Assembly (NCBI RefSeq): GCF_002898515.1
Contig: NZ_PPFX01000030.1
Location: forward strand, 1-50,078
DNA length: 50,078 bases
Origin: Geothermobacter hydrogeniphilus
GTDB lineage: Bacteria; Desulfobacterota; Desulfuromonadia; Desulfuromonadales; Geothermobacteraceae
Reading direction: 5' to 3'
The position numbers and the translations under genes were made by a program. The notes below the pieces were generated by a model, which saw only the letters and a program-made list of their open reading frames with translations, did no database searches and was not told the origin of the DNA. Of the stretch, positions 8,871 to 16,677 are shown piece after piece; positions within the stretch are counted from its first letter, which is position 1, and each line of letters opens with the position of its first letter.

Positions 8871-10283
8871 CTAGTCCTCCGGAATCATCCGTACCGGCAG
8901 CCCGAGATTTTCCGGTTTACCGTCGAAGTCTTTCACATGGCCCACCAACACCAGTTGCTGTTTATCGGGGTGCAGGTAACGGCGGGCTACGCGTTTGACA
9001 TCCTTGACAGTGACGGCGGCGATTCGATCCCGGTAGCTGGCCAGGTAGTCGGACGGGTAACCGTAGAAGTCAAGCCGCATCTGTTGTGCCACCACGTCAT
9101 GGATGTCTTCAAAGGCGAAGACGAAGGAATTGATCAGGCTCTCCTTGGCCAGTCGCAATTCCTCGGCACTGACCTCTTGTTCCCGCATCAGCCGCATCTG
9201 TTCCCGCATCAGTCTGATCACCTGCATGGTGGTTCCGCTCTTGGTTTCACAGCCGGCAACGAAGCGGCCGGGTAGCAGCCTGCCGATCTGGAAATAGGAA
9301 TAGACCGAGTAGGCCAGTCCACGGTTGGAGCGTACCTCGCGCATCAGCCGGCTGTTGAAGCCGCCGCCGCCGAGAATATAGTTCATGACCCGTACCGCAT
9401 AGAGGTCCGGGTTGTCCTTGTCGATGCCGAGTTCACCGAACAGGATGGTGGTCTGTGGAATCGGTTTGTCCGCCAGCCAGAGTGCCGCTTCCGGTTTTTC
9501 AGTGACCGGGGGAACGGGACGCCGGGCGGCGTCACCGTTCCAGCCGCCGAACAGCTGTCGCAGATCCGCCAGAAGTTGCTCGCGATCGAAATCCCCGGTG
9601 ATCCCCAGCCAGAGACCCTGCGGATGGGCGAAACGGCGATGGAAGGCGAGCAGGTCCTCTCGGCTGATGGCTGACAGGCTGCCCCTGGTTTCAACCCGGC
9701 CGAGGGGATGTCCGGGATAGAGCGCCTGCCTCAGAGTCCGATGGGCGATCGAGCCGGGGTTGTCATTGCGCCGACGGATGGCTTCCAGGGCCTGGCGGCG
9801 GGCCAGTTCGAGCCGTTGCGGATCGAATCGGGGATGGCGCAGCATGTCGCTCATCGCCTGCAATCCGATCATCAGATCTTTGCTCTGCAGCGACAGGCCG
9901 AGGTTGAGCGTGTAGCTTCCCGAGGAGGCGGAGAGGTCGATGGCCCGCTCGGCCAGCAGTTCATCAAACGCATCGGGGGGATAATCGCCGGCGCCACCGC
10001 TGCGCAGCACGGTGGCATAGAGGTCCGCCAGACCGGTTTTGCCTTCCGGGTCGGCAACCGATCCGGCCGGTAGCATGGCGCTTACTTCGACCAGTGGCAG
10101 TTCATGATCTTCCTGCAGATAGAGGCGTATGCCGTTGGGCAGATCGAGTCGTTCGACCGCGGGCACCCGGAAAGTGAGCGGTGGGTAATGGAGCTGTTCG
10201 GGACGCGGGTTGCGAGGGGCCGGGGGTTGGCAGGCAACCAGCAACAGGCAGGCGATGGGAAGCAGATGACGAAGCCGGCTCAT
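8871..10283 (-). CDS. M16-family peptidase homologue, inactive subunit, lipoprotein
   Basis: A 470-residue M16 (pitrilysin-like) fold protein with a lipoprotein signal (lipobox LVAC, Cys18). Where the zinc motif HxxEH should be, the sequence reads LADLYATVLRSG, so it cannot bind zinc in the usual way. The R/Y segment typical of inactive M16 partners is present (GGGGFNSRLMREVRSNRGLAYSVYSYF). It overlaps the preceding active M16 gene by 4 bp (ATGA at 10280-10283), so the two are surely coexpressed and probably form a heterodimer in the periplasm, anchored to a membrane by this subunit. Confidence 0.88.
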   Translation of the reverse strand: MSRLRHLLPIACLLLVACQPPAPRNPRPEQLHYPPLTFRVPAVERLDLPNGIRLYLQEDHELPLVEVSAMLPAGSVADPEGKTGLADLYATVLRSGGAGDYPPDAFDELLAERAIDLSASSGSYTLNLGLSLQSKDLMIGLQAMSDMLRHPRFDPQRLELARRQALEAIRRRNDNPGSIAHRTLRQALYPGHPLGRVETRGSLSAISREDLLAFHRRFAHPQGLWLGITGDFDREQLLADLRQLFGGWNGDAARRPVPPVTEKPEAALWLADKPIPQTTILFGELGIDKDNPDLYAVRVMNYILGGGGFNSRLMREVRSNRGLAYSVYSYFQIGRLLPGRFVAGCETKSGTTMQVIRLMREQMRLMREQEVSAEELRLAKESLINSFVFAFEDIHDVVAQQMRLDFYGYPSDYLASYRDRIAAVTVKDVKRVARRYLHPDKQQLVLVGHVKDFDGKPENLGLPVRMIPED

Positions 10284-11773
10284 GGTTGCGTTTCCTCCTT
10301 GCTGAGGGTGACGACAGTGCGATTATCCGCCGTCAGATAAGTTTTTGCGACCTGCATGATTTCACTGGCGGTGATGCTGGAAATAACCTGCTGATAACGG
10401 GCCAGGTAGCGCCAGTCGTGCGCGACGGTCTGGAAATAGGTTAGTGACCGGGCCAGGCCGTTGTTGGACTGCATGCCCTGCAGGTGGTCCACTTTCAGTC
10501 GATTGCGTGCCTTGTCCAGTTCAGTTTCACTGACCGGTTCCCGGGTGAGACGTTCCAGTTCGGCATAGATCGCCTGTTCAACCTCCGCCAGGGTGTGGGG
10601 ATAGCGCGGTGCGGCGCTGATGACGAACAGGTTGTCATAGCGCGCCCCGGGGGCGCCGTAGGTCGAAACACGGGTTGCCAGCTGCTGCTTCTGGACCAGC
10701 GACTTGTAGAGGCGCGAGGTGGGACCGCCACTGAGGATCAGGTCGATAAGGTCGAAGACGTAGTCTTCGCGCGCCGGCAGGGTCGGTTTATGGTAGGCGA
10801 TGGCCATCTGCGGTTGGGCGTCAAAGTCGATATGGATCCGTTTCTCCCCCTTCTGCGGTGGTTCCACCACTGCCAGGGGGGGAACTCGTGTTCCCGGCGG
10901 GATGTCGCCGAAATAACGCTCAACCATGGCGACGGCCCGGTCAAAGTCAATATCTCCGACCAGGGCGATGACGGTATTGATCGGCGCGTAGTAGCGGCGA
11001 TGAAACTCCCTGGTTTCGGCCAGTGTCAGGTTGGCGATATCCGTGTGCCAACCGATGATCGGGTTGCGGTAGGGGTGTACGGTGTAGGCGTTGGCGATCA
11101 GGGTTTCGTAAAGCATGCCGCCGGGATTACTTTCATAGGAACGCCGCCGTTCTTCCTGGATGACATCCCGTTCGGTGTAGAATTCCCGCAGTACGGCGTT
11201 TTTCATCCGGTCTGATTCGATCAACGCCCAGAGTTCGAGCTTGTTGCTCGGCAGGGAGATGAGGTAGGTGGTGGAATCCTTGGTGGTGAAGGCGTTGTAG
11301 CCGGTGCCGCCATTTTCAGCGTAGATGCGTGAGAACTCGTCCTTGACCACGAACCGGCGGTGCTGCTTCTGCAACTCGGTGAGTTGTTGGCGCAGGGTTT
11401 TCAACCGCTTCCGGTCGGCGGCGGGATCATTTTTCAGCCGGTCAATTTCCCCTCCCACAGCGGCGATCTTATCCAGCAACGGCTTCTCGGCGGCATAGTC
11501 TGTGGTGCCCAGGGTCTTGGTCCCTTTGAAGAGCATGTGTTCAAGCAGGTGAGCCACCCCGCGCGTTTCGCTGTTTTCATCCACCGCCCCGACACCGATG
11601 GTCAGGTAGGCGGCAAAGGTTGGTGATGCGTGACGTTCGACAACCAGCAGTCGCAGACCGTTGGCAAATTGATGCTCACGAACCTTGTCTTCAAGGGTGG
11701 CGGCCCGGCTCGGGCTGCAGAGAAACAGGATGAAAAAAGCGGTGGAGAGCCGCAACAGGGTTGAACGCAGCAT
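10280..11773 (-). CDS. M16-family zinc peptidase, active subunit, exported
   Basis: A 497-residue metallopeptidase with a signal peptide ending near residue 24 (FFILFLCSPSRAA). The zinc motif is complete: H75-LL-E78-H79, with a third ligand expected in the downstream ALIESDRM segment. Between them lies a Lys/Arg/Gln-rich insertion (roughly residues 95-150) with the look of a helical hairpin. It should act on peptides or misfolded proteins in the periplasm. The next gene overlaps by 4 bp and encodes the inactive partner. Lon lies 73 bp upstream on the same strand. Confidence 0.9.
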   Translation of the reverse strand: MLRSTLLRLSTAFFILFLCSPSRAATLEDKVREHQFANGLRLLVVERHASPTFAAYLTIGVGAVDENSETRGVAHLLEHMLFKGTKTLGTTDYAAEKPLLDKIAAVGGEIDRLKNDPAADRKRLKTLRQQLTELQKQHRRFVVKDEFSRIYAENGGTGYNAFTTKDSTTYLISLPSNKLELWALIESDRMKNAVLREFYTERDVIQEERRRSYESNPGGMLYETLIANAYTVHPYRNPIIGWHTDIANLTLAETREFHRRYYAPINTVIALVGDIDFDRAVAMVERYFGDIPPGTRVPPLAVVEPPQKGEKRIHIDFDAQPQMAIAYHKPTLPAREDYVFDLIDLILSGGPTSRLYKSLVQKQQLATRVSTYGAPGARYDNLFVISAAPRYPHTLAEVEQAIYAELERLTREPVSETELDKARNRLKVDHLQGMQSNNGLARSLTYFQTVAHDWRYLARYQQVISSITASEIMQVAKTYLTADNRTVVTLSKEETQP

Positions 11774-11846
11774 GGGTCTGTTCTCCAGTATGTTGGGTGT
11801 GGGTGGGATTTCGGGCCAGTATATAGGATTGCCGACTTGTCGTCGA

Positions 11847-14216
11847 CTATCCCGGCGGTGGTGTCGCGGTGGGAGGCTGGTCGCTGGAGCAGGGTCGGTC
11901 AGGTGCGCAGAGGGCTTCGCGGGTGACGTCGAACATCGATTCGATCAGGGAAACACGGACGCCTTCGGTATCGGCCGGTTCGAGTTCGGCCAGTTGTTCG
12001 GCATTGCGGGCGGGAAACAGCACTGTTCGAACCCCGGCCCGACGCGCGGCCAGCAGTTTTTCCTTGACCCCGCCGACCGGCAGGATGCGGCCGGAGAGGG
12101 TCAGTTCACCGGTCATGGCGACGTCGCGGCGGGCCGCCCGGCCGGTGAGCAGTGAGATCAGTGCCGCGGCCATGGTTACCCCGGCGGAGGGACCGTCCTT
12201 GGGGATGGCGCCGGCCGGAACATGGATATGCAGATCATGACAGCTGAAAAAATCCTCTTCGATGCTGAAACGGGCGGCATGTTCGCGCACAAAGGAGAGG
12301 GCGGTCTGCGCCGATTCCTGCATCACTTCACCGAGATTTCCGGTCAGGGTAAAACCCTTTTCACCTTTCATGATCGCCGCTTCGACGAAGATGATGTCGC
12401 CGCCATGTTCTGTCCAGGCAAGGCCGGTGACCACGCCGACCCGGTCCTCTTCGCCGGCGACGTCGGTAAAATAGCTGCGGGCCCCCAGCAGTCGGCGGAC
12501 CTGTTCGGAATCGATCCGGTCCATGGTTTTTTTCTTCCGGGCCAGATCGTGCGCCAGCTTGCGGCAGATCGCGGCAATCTTTCGTTCCAGTCCGCGCACT
12601 CCGGCTTCGCGGGTGTAATCCTTGATGATCTGCAGCAGCGCCTGGCGGGTGAAGGTCAGCGGTTGTTCGGCCAGGCCATTCTCCTCTTTCTGTTTAGGTA
12701 CCAGGTAGTCAACGGCAATCTGCAGTTTTTCCTCGTAACTGTAGCCGGCCAGGTTGATGACTTCCATCCGGTCCCTCAGGGGGCTCGGCACCGGATCCAT
12801 GATATTGGCGGTGGTGATGAACATCACCCGCGACAGGTCGAAGGGGACATCGAGATAATGGTCGTTGAAGCTGTTGTTCTGCTCCGGGTCGAGCACTTCG
12901 AGCAGGGCCGAGGCCGGATCACCGCGGAAATCCTGGCCGATCTTGTCGATTTCGTCGAGCATGAAGACCGGGTTGTTGACCCCGGCGCGGCGGATCTCCT
13001 GGATGATCCGGCCGGGAAGGGCGCCGATATAGGTACGGCGATGGCCGCGGATTTCCGCTTCATCCTTCAGTCCGCCGAGGGACAGGCGGATGAATTTGCG
13101 TTCCATCGCCCGGGCGATGGAACGTCCGAGGGAGGTTTTGCCGACGCCGGGTGGTCCGACGAAACAGAGAATCGCCCCGCGACTGTCGCTCTTCAGCGAA
13201 CGCACGGCGAGATATTCAAGAATCCTCTCCTTGACGTCCTTCAGGTCGTGATGGTCCCGGTTGAGAATCCTCTCGGCGTGGTCGAGGTCGAGGTTGTCGC
13301 GTGACGCGTGTTTCCAGGGCATGTCGCAGAGGAATTCGAGGTAGGTGCGGGCGACGGTATATTCCGGTGACGAGGGGTTGATGTTTTCAAGGCGCTTGAA
13401 TTCTCTCCGGGCTGTGGTGTGGACCTCGGGCGGCATCTTCCGCGGATCAATTTTTTGCCGCAGGTTGTCGAGGTCGTCCTGCCTCGGGTCCTGGTCGCCG
13501 AGTTCCTTCCGGATCTGCTTCATCTGTTCACGCAGAAAATATTCCTTCTGGGTTTTGCTCAGGTTGCGGGTCACCTCGGTCTGGATATCGCCCCTGACCT
13601 GGAGACGTTGGACTTCGGTGGTCAGCCGCAGGTAGACTTCCTTGAGACGGTCGAGGGGATCGAGAATCTCCAGCAGTCGCTGTTGGGAAGCGATGTCGAG
13701 GTTGAGATAGACCGTCACCAGGTCGGCCAGACGCCCGGCGTCACCGATCTGGTCGATCATTTTCATGACATCGCCCGGCAGTGGACGTCCGGCGGCAAGG
13801 GCGATTTTCAGCAATGTATTGACACTCTGCACCAGTGTCTCGGTCACCAGGCCGCCGGTTTCCTCCTCTTCGACCAGGCGGATGCGGGCCAGCATCTGCG
13901 GTTGCTGGGCAACACAGGAGGAAAGATAGACACGCCGCAGGCCTTCGGCTGTCACCTTGCATCCGCCTTCGGGACTGCGAATCACCTGGCTGATGCGGCA
14001 GATGGTGGCAATTTTGGCCAGATCATCAAACGCAGGCGGATCGGTTTTGCTGAAACAGGTGGTCAGTACCAGCAGGTTGTCATTCCGCAAGGCGGTTTCG
14101 ATCACACCGATCCGGGCGGCATCGATGTACAGGGGCATGACCATGTGCGGGAACATGACCTGGTCGCGCAGCGGGAAAACCGCCAGCACTGTCGGCAGAG
14201 GTTGCAGGTCGGTCAT
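11847..14216 (-). CDS. lon: ATP-dependent protease Lon
   Basis: Cytosolic AAA+ protease that degrades misfolded and regulatory proteins. The 789 residues contain the N-terminal substrate-binding domain ([17 protein letters not shown]), a coiled coil ([16 protein letters not shown]), the AAA+ module (Walker [10 protein letters not shown] with Lys360, Walker [10 protein letters not shown]) and the protease domain with the Ser677-Lys720 dyad (GPSAG, GGVKEK). Length and motifs match LonA. The C-terminal tail after residue 770 is Pro/Thr-rich and not part of the fold. AAGGGA (complement of 14223-14228) is the ribosome site. Genomes of this group often carry more than one lon; whether this is the main copy cannot be told. 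Confidence 0.96.
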   Translation of the reverse strand: MTDLQPLPTVLAVFPLRDQVMFPHMVMPLYIDAARIGVIETALRNDNLLVLTTCFSKTDPPAFDDLAKIATICRISQVIRSPEGGCKVTAEGLRRVYLSSCVAQQPQMLARIRLVEEEETGGLVTETLVQSVNTLLKIALAAGRPLPGDVMKMIDQIGDAGRLADLVTVYLNLDIASQQRLLEILDPLDRLKEVYLRLTTEVQRLQVRGDIQTEVTRNLSKTQKEYFLREQMKQIRKELGDQDPRQDDLDNLRQKIDPRKMPPEVHTTARREFKRLENINPSSPEYTVARTYLEFLCDMPWKHASRDNLDLDHAERILNRDHHDLKDVKERILEYLAVRSLKSDSRGAILCFVGPPGVGKTSLGRSIARAMERKFIRLSLGGLKDEAEIRGHRRTYIGALPGRIIQEIRRAGVNNPVFMLDEIDKIGQDFRGDPASALLEVLDPEQNNSFNDHYLDVPFDLSRVMFITTANIMDPVPSPLRDRMEVINLAGYSYEEKLQIAVDYLVPKQKEENGLAEQPLTFTRQALLQIIKDYTREAGVRGLERKIAAICRKLAHDLARKKKTMDRIDSEQVRRLLGARSYFTDVAGEEDRVGVVTGLAWTEHGGDIIFVEAAIMKGEKGFTLTGNLGEVMQESAQTALSFVREHAARFSIEEDFFSCHDLHIHVPAGAIPKDGPSAGVTMAAALISLLTGRAARRDVAMTGELTLSGRILPVGGVKEKLLAARRAGVRTVLFPARNAEQLAELEPADTEGVRVSLIESMFDVTREALCAPDRPCSSDQPPTATPPPG

Positions 14217-14231
14217 GGGTTGTCCCTTCGG

Positions 14232-14262
14232 TTAACCGCCCCGGTGGGCAGTTCCCGGTTAA
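14232..14262 (-). promoter_or_regulatory. Hairpin in the lon leader
   Basis: TTAACCG at 14232-14238 and CGGTTAA at 14256-14262 form a 7-bp inverted repeat around a 17-nt loop, directly upstream of the lon ribosome site on the minus strand. It could affect translation or mRNA stability; no known regulator site is recognised. Confidence 0.35.
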
Positions 14263-14283
14263 AGGAGTTGTTCCATCAGGAAA

Positions 14284-14311
14284 AGGATAACAGTGACCGG
14301 AATGCGGTCAA
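14284..14311 (-). promoter_or_regulatory. Predicted sigma-70 promoter of lon
   Basis: On the minus strand, TTGACC (complement of 14306-14311) and TATCCT (complement of 14284-14289) are 16 bp apart. The predicted start near 14277 gives a leader of about 60 nt. A clear heat-shock sigma-32 pattern is not seen. The mobile element at 14323 begins only 12 bp upstream of the -35. Confidence 0.45.
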
Positions 14312-14322
14312 GGCGTTCTTTC

Positions 14323-14485
14323 CCTGAATCAGTGGGTTCATGACCGGCGGATAACACAAAGTCATTGCTCTGCCTACGATTCCCAAAAATCACCGGAGAA
14401 CCTATGGGTGCACCTCAGATTTTTGGAAACCCTTTTCAGGGCAAGTACTTGCCCTCTCCATCCGGCATAAACTCACTGATTCAGG
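14323..14485. mobile_element. MITE-like palindromic element, copy A
   Basis: A 163-bp element with 16-bp terminal inverted repeats: CCTGAATCAGTGGGTT at the left, CCTGAATCAGTGAGTT (complement) at the right, one mismatch. Its interior shares long blocks with copy B at 20420-20581, such as CCCAAAAATCACC, GAACCTATGGGTGC and CAGATTTTTG. It has no coding capacity. It fills the space between the divergent lon and pfkA promoters. A target duplication is not clear here (TTTC on the left, TTTT after one extra A on the right). Confidence 0.8.
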
Positions 14486-14538
14486 ATTTTGACAATTGCC
14501 TGGAGTGTGGTTAACTCAATTTGTTCAAGCGGTTAGCC

Positions 14539-14547
14539 TGATATAAA
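14539..14547 (+). promoter_or_regulatory. Extended -10 promoter of pfkA
   Basis: TGATATAAA at 14539-14547 matches an extended -10 (TGnTATAAA). TTGTTC at 14521-14526 is a weak -35 at 15 bp spacing. The start would be near 14554, leaving a short leader with GGGAAGAG as ribosome site before the ATG at 14577. Confidence 0.45.
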
Positions 14548-14576
14548 TGACATTTTCAATGGGAAGAGATTTGTCC

Positions 14577-15536
14577 ATGAAACGAATTGCGGTATTGACC
14601 AGCGGCGGAGATTGCTCCGGAATGAACGCGGCTCTGCGGGCTGTGGTACGCACCGCCATGAACGAGGGGATCGAGGTGGTCGGTATTCATCGCGGGTTCA
14701 AGGGACTGATCGATCGTCAGTACGAGATCATGCAGAATCGTTCGGTCAGCAACATCCTGCAGCGGGGGGGAACCATCCTGCAGAGTGCCCGTTGCAAGGA
14801 GATGCTGACCACGGCCGGACAGACTCTGGCGGCCGACACCCTGACCGGGCTTGGAGTTGAGGGCCTGGTAGTGATCGGTGGTGGCGGCTCGTTGCGCGGG
14901 GCGCAGGCCCTGGCGGAGCGGGGAACGCAGGTGATCGGCATTCCCGCCTCCATCGACAACGACCTGCCGTTCACCGATATGTCCCTCGGCGTCGATACCG
15001 CGCTGAACAATATCCTCTATGCCGTTGACTGTCTCAAGGATACCGCCTCAAGCCATGATCGGACTTTTGTGGTCGAGTGCATGGGGCGTGACAGTGGCTA
15101 CCTGGCCCTGGTTTCGGCGGTGGCGGTCGGTGCCGAATTCGCCATCATTCCGGAGCGGCCCTATGACCTTGAAGCTATCTGCGTCAATCTGCGGCAGCGC
15201 TATCAGGAGGGACGCATCAATGCCATCATCATGGTCGCCGAAGGGGCCGGCACCGCCCACGATATTGCCGCGCAGATCAGGGGACGCATAGGTTTTGAAA
15301 CCCGGGTCATGGTGCTCGGACATTACCAGCGCGGTGGATCGCCGTCGGCCTTTGACCGCCTGCTGGCGGCCCGTTTCGGACTTTCCGCGGTGGAATCGCT
15401 GTTGGCCGGTGAATCCGGGAAAATGGTCGGTCTGAGTTGCTCGGATATTGCCCTGACCGACTTCGAACAGGTCCTGCAGGCCGGGATTCGGCCGATTGAC
15501 CAGCTGATGGTCGCGTTGTCGCATAAACTCAGTTGA
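14577..15536 (+). CDS. pfkA: 6-phosphofructokinase, PfkA family
   Basis: Glycolytic kinase, 319 residues, the length of bacterial PfkA, and collinear with the E. coli enzyme without gaps over the first 130 residues. Present: N-terminal GGDCSGMN, catalytic Asp127 (SIDND), the MGRDSGY motif, GHYQRGGSPSAFDR near the substrate site, and the Arg21/Arg25 pair that in E. coli belongs to the ADP effector site. Differences from the usual active site: Asp103, which helps place Mg-ATP, is Gly (GGGGS at 101-105), and Thr125 is Ser. Position 104 is Gly as in ATP-dependent enzymes, arguing against a pyrophosphate donor. ATG 14577 is chosen over the upstream 14547 because of GGGAAGAG at 14560-14567 and family alignment. 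Confidence 0.9.
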   Translation: MKRIAVLTSGGDCSGMNAALRAVVRTAMNEGIEVVGIHRGFKGLIDRQYEIMQNRSVSNILQRGGTILQSARCKEMLTTAGQTLAADTLTGLGVEGLVVIGGGGSLRGAQALAERGTQVIGIPASIDNDLPFTDMSLGVDTALNNILYAVDCLKDTASSHDRTFVVECMGRDSGYLALVSAVAVGAEFAIIPERPYDLEAICVNLRQRYQEGRINAIIMVAEGAGTAHDIAAQIRGRIGFETRVMVLGHYQRGGSPSAFDRLLAARFGLSAVESLLAGESGKMVGLSCSDIALTDFEQVLQAGIRPIDQLMVALSHKLS

Positions 15537-15540
15537 AACT

Positions 15541-15562
15541 GGTTCAGGTGTATTGCTGAACC
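15541..15562 (+). terminator. Hairpin after pfkA
   Basis: GGTTCAG (15541-15547) and CTGAACC (15556-15562) form a 7-bp stem, extendable with a wobble pair, four bases after the pfkA stop. A TTTT run follows 6 nt later. It is a plausible but not ideal intrinsic terminator. Confidence 0.5.
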
Positions 15563-15674
15563 GGGACCTTTTCAGCTTAAGAATTCAGCACTTTGAACCG
15601 ATAAATGTAACAAGGGGATGAATGTTTTTCACCCGTGACACCCGGGTTCGTCAGATTGTTGAAAGGAGGGGTTC

Positions 15675-15857
15675 ATGTCCACCGGTCTCGATGCCTTGTT
15701 TTCAGTTCTGCTGTTTGTTCTGCTGATGGTCTTTATGCGCCCGGTCCTCCGATTTCTTGAAAAAGCCCACCCTGAGGAGGCTCCTGCCGATGGCGAGTTG
15801 CCGAGCCCGGTCGCGGAACAATCCGGCAACCTTCAGGAAAATCTCCCGGAGGGATGA
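15675..15857 (+). CDS. Small single-pass membrane protein
   Basis: A 60-residue protein with one hydrophobic segment (residues 6-22, LDALFSVLLFVLLMVFM), a short basic stretch, and an acidic, Pro-rich tail. No family is recognised. A strong ribosome site, GGAGGGG, precedes the ATG, and codon use looks like that of neighbouring genes. Its stop overlaps the start of the cyclic-nucleotide-binding gene, so the two are translationally coupled; it may anchor or assist that protein, but this is inference from position only. Confidence 0.65.
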   Translation: MSTGLDALFSVLLFVLLMVFMRPVLRFLEKAHPEEAPADGELPSPVAEQSGNLQENLPEG

Positions 15858-16303
15858 TGCCCTCACCCGCGGACCGCATCTCTGATCTCTTCTACTATCT
15901 CGCCGAAGACGACATGGCGCAGCTGATGAGTTATTTCCGGTTTCGGCATCTGCCCAAAGGAGAGGTCTTGTGGCGGGAAGGAGAGCCGAGTGAGTTTATT
16001 GCTTTTGTCGTTTCCGGAAAACTTGAAGCACGCAAGGAAACCGAGTTCAAGGGCAAACAGGTCATCATCGGCGTGATCAGTGATGGTTCCATCGTCGGTG
16101 ACGCCGCCATCATGGATCGTCGCCCGGTTGGAGCCACTGTCTTGGCGATGCAGGATTCGGCACTGCTCTGCATCGCGGCCGATGATTTCGACCGCCTGCT
16201 TGAAGAACAACCGATCCTCGGTATGAAACTGCTCAAGAGCATGATGCTCATCATGTCAACCCGGATGCGGCATATGGCCGGCCGCCTGGCCGCCATCTTC
16301 TAG
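15857..16303 (+). CDS. Cyclic nucleotide-binding domain protein without HTH
   Basis: About 148 residues comprising only a Crp-like cNMP-binding beta-roll and C helix (LPKGEVLWREGEPSEFIAFV; GDAAIMDRRPVGATVLA in the phosphate-binding cassette position), with no DNA-binding domain. It may sense a cyclic nucleotide or act as a partner module. Two adjacent ATGs (15854, 15857) are possible. GGAGGG at 15848-15853 fits the second better; either overlaps the upstream stop. A palindromic repeat begins 7 bp after its stop. Confidence 0.8.
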   Translation: MPSPADRISDLFYYLAEDDMAQLMSYFRFRHLPKGEVLWREGEPSEFIAFVVSGKLEARKETEFKGKQVIIGVISDGSIVGDAAIMDRRPVGATVLAMQDSALLCIAADDFDRLLEEQPILGMKLLKSMMLIMSTRMRHMAGRLAAIF

Positions 16304-16309
16304 GGGCAC

Positions 16310-16432
16310 GGCCGAGCCAAAACGCCCATCTGCGTTGTTGTCCTTCCCCCCGCGTCAACGACGTACCTTCCGGTACGCCTTATGCCGCGCGGGTGCGGAC
16401 GCCTAGCATCTGGACATTTTTGCTCAGCCTCG
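16310..16432. repeat. Long imperfect palindromic element, unit 1
   Basis: About 123 bp with imperfect inverted ends: GGCCGAGCCAAAACGCCC at the left and, as complement, GGCTGAGCAAAAATGTCC at the right. At the centre, CGTACC-TTCC-GGTACG forms a small perfect hairpin (16362-16377). It starts 7 bp after the stop of the cyclic-nucleotide-binding gene. A second, shortened unit follows at 16466, and an inverted third copy at 20358-20652 carries a mobile-element insertion. The spurious short frames across it are products of the repeat, not genes. Confidence 0.75.
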
Positions 16433-16465
16433 GAACGTGACGTTTTCCAACCATTGCCGGGACCC

Positions 16466-16574
16466 GGCCGAGCCAAAACGCCCATCTGCGTCGTTGTCCT
16501 TCCCCCCGCGTCAACGACGTACCTTTCACCGCGTGGGTGCGGACGCCTGGCATCTGGACATTTTCGGCTTCGGC
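16466..16574. repeat. Long imperfect palindromic element, unit 2 (shortened)
   Basis: A direct repeat of 16310-16432, near-identical over the first 55 bp. It lacks about 15 bp of the central hairpin (CCGGTACGCCTTATG is missing after ACGTACCTT). Its right end is GGCTTCGGC instead of GCTCAGCC. With unit 1 and the promoter at 16609 it accounts for the 374-bp gap between genes. Confidence 0.72.
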
Positions 16575-16608
16575 TTTAAATCCTCTGTCCTAACCCCCCG
16601 ACCTTACA

Positions 16609-16637
16609 TTGCATTTTTCGTTGGATATGTTCTAATG
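16609..16637 (+). promoter_or_regulatory. Possible promoter of the YihY gene
   Basis: TTGCAT at 16609-16614 and TCTAAT at 16631-16636 are 16 bp apart and lie about 40 bp before the TTG start of the next gene. The -10 matches the consensus well; the -35 is weak. Confidence 0.33.
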
Positions 16638-16677
16638 ATGCAGAGGCTATCGTTGCTGACAGGGGAGGGTTCTTTTC

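Noticed and set aside
14316-14490. Clear target-site duplication around MITE copy A
   Set aside because: Flanks TTTC and (after one A) TTTT are only loosely alike in a T-rich context; not reported as evidence, unlike copy B.
14489-14517. A promoter (TTGACA) starting just outside MITE copy A and driving pfkA
   Set aside because: The -35 is perfect but the -10 at 17 bp (TAACTC) is very poor; the extended -10 at 14539 is better.
15622-15726. Open frame starting at an ATG after AAGGGG, overlapping the small membrane protein gene
   Set aside because: The frame conflicts with the better-supported gene at 15675, and its Cys/Phe-rich end looks like an out-of-frame reading of the hydrophobic segment.
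16382-16579. Short hypothetical proteins with a CGRLASGHF-like segment (also 19849-20454 minus)
   Set aside because: The shared peptide comes from the palindromic repeat itself, translated wherever it lands, and not from a gene family.
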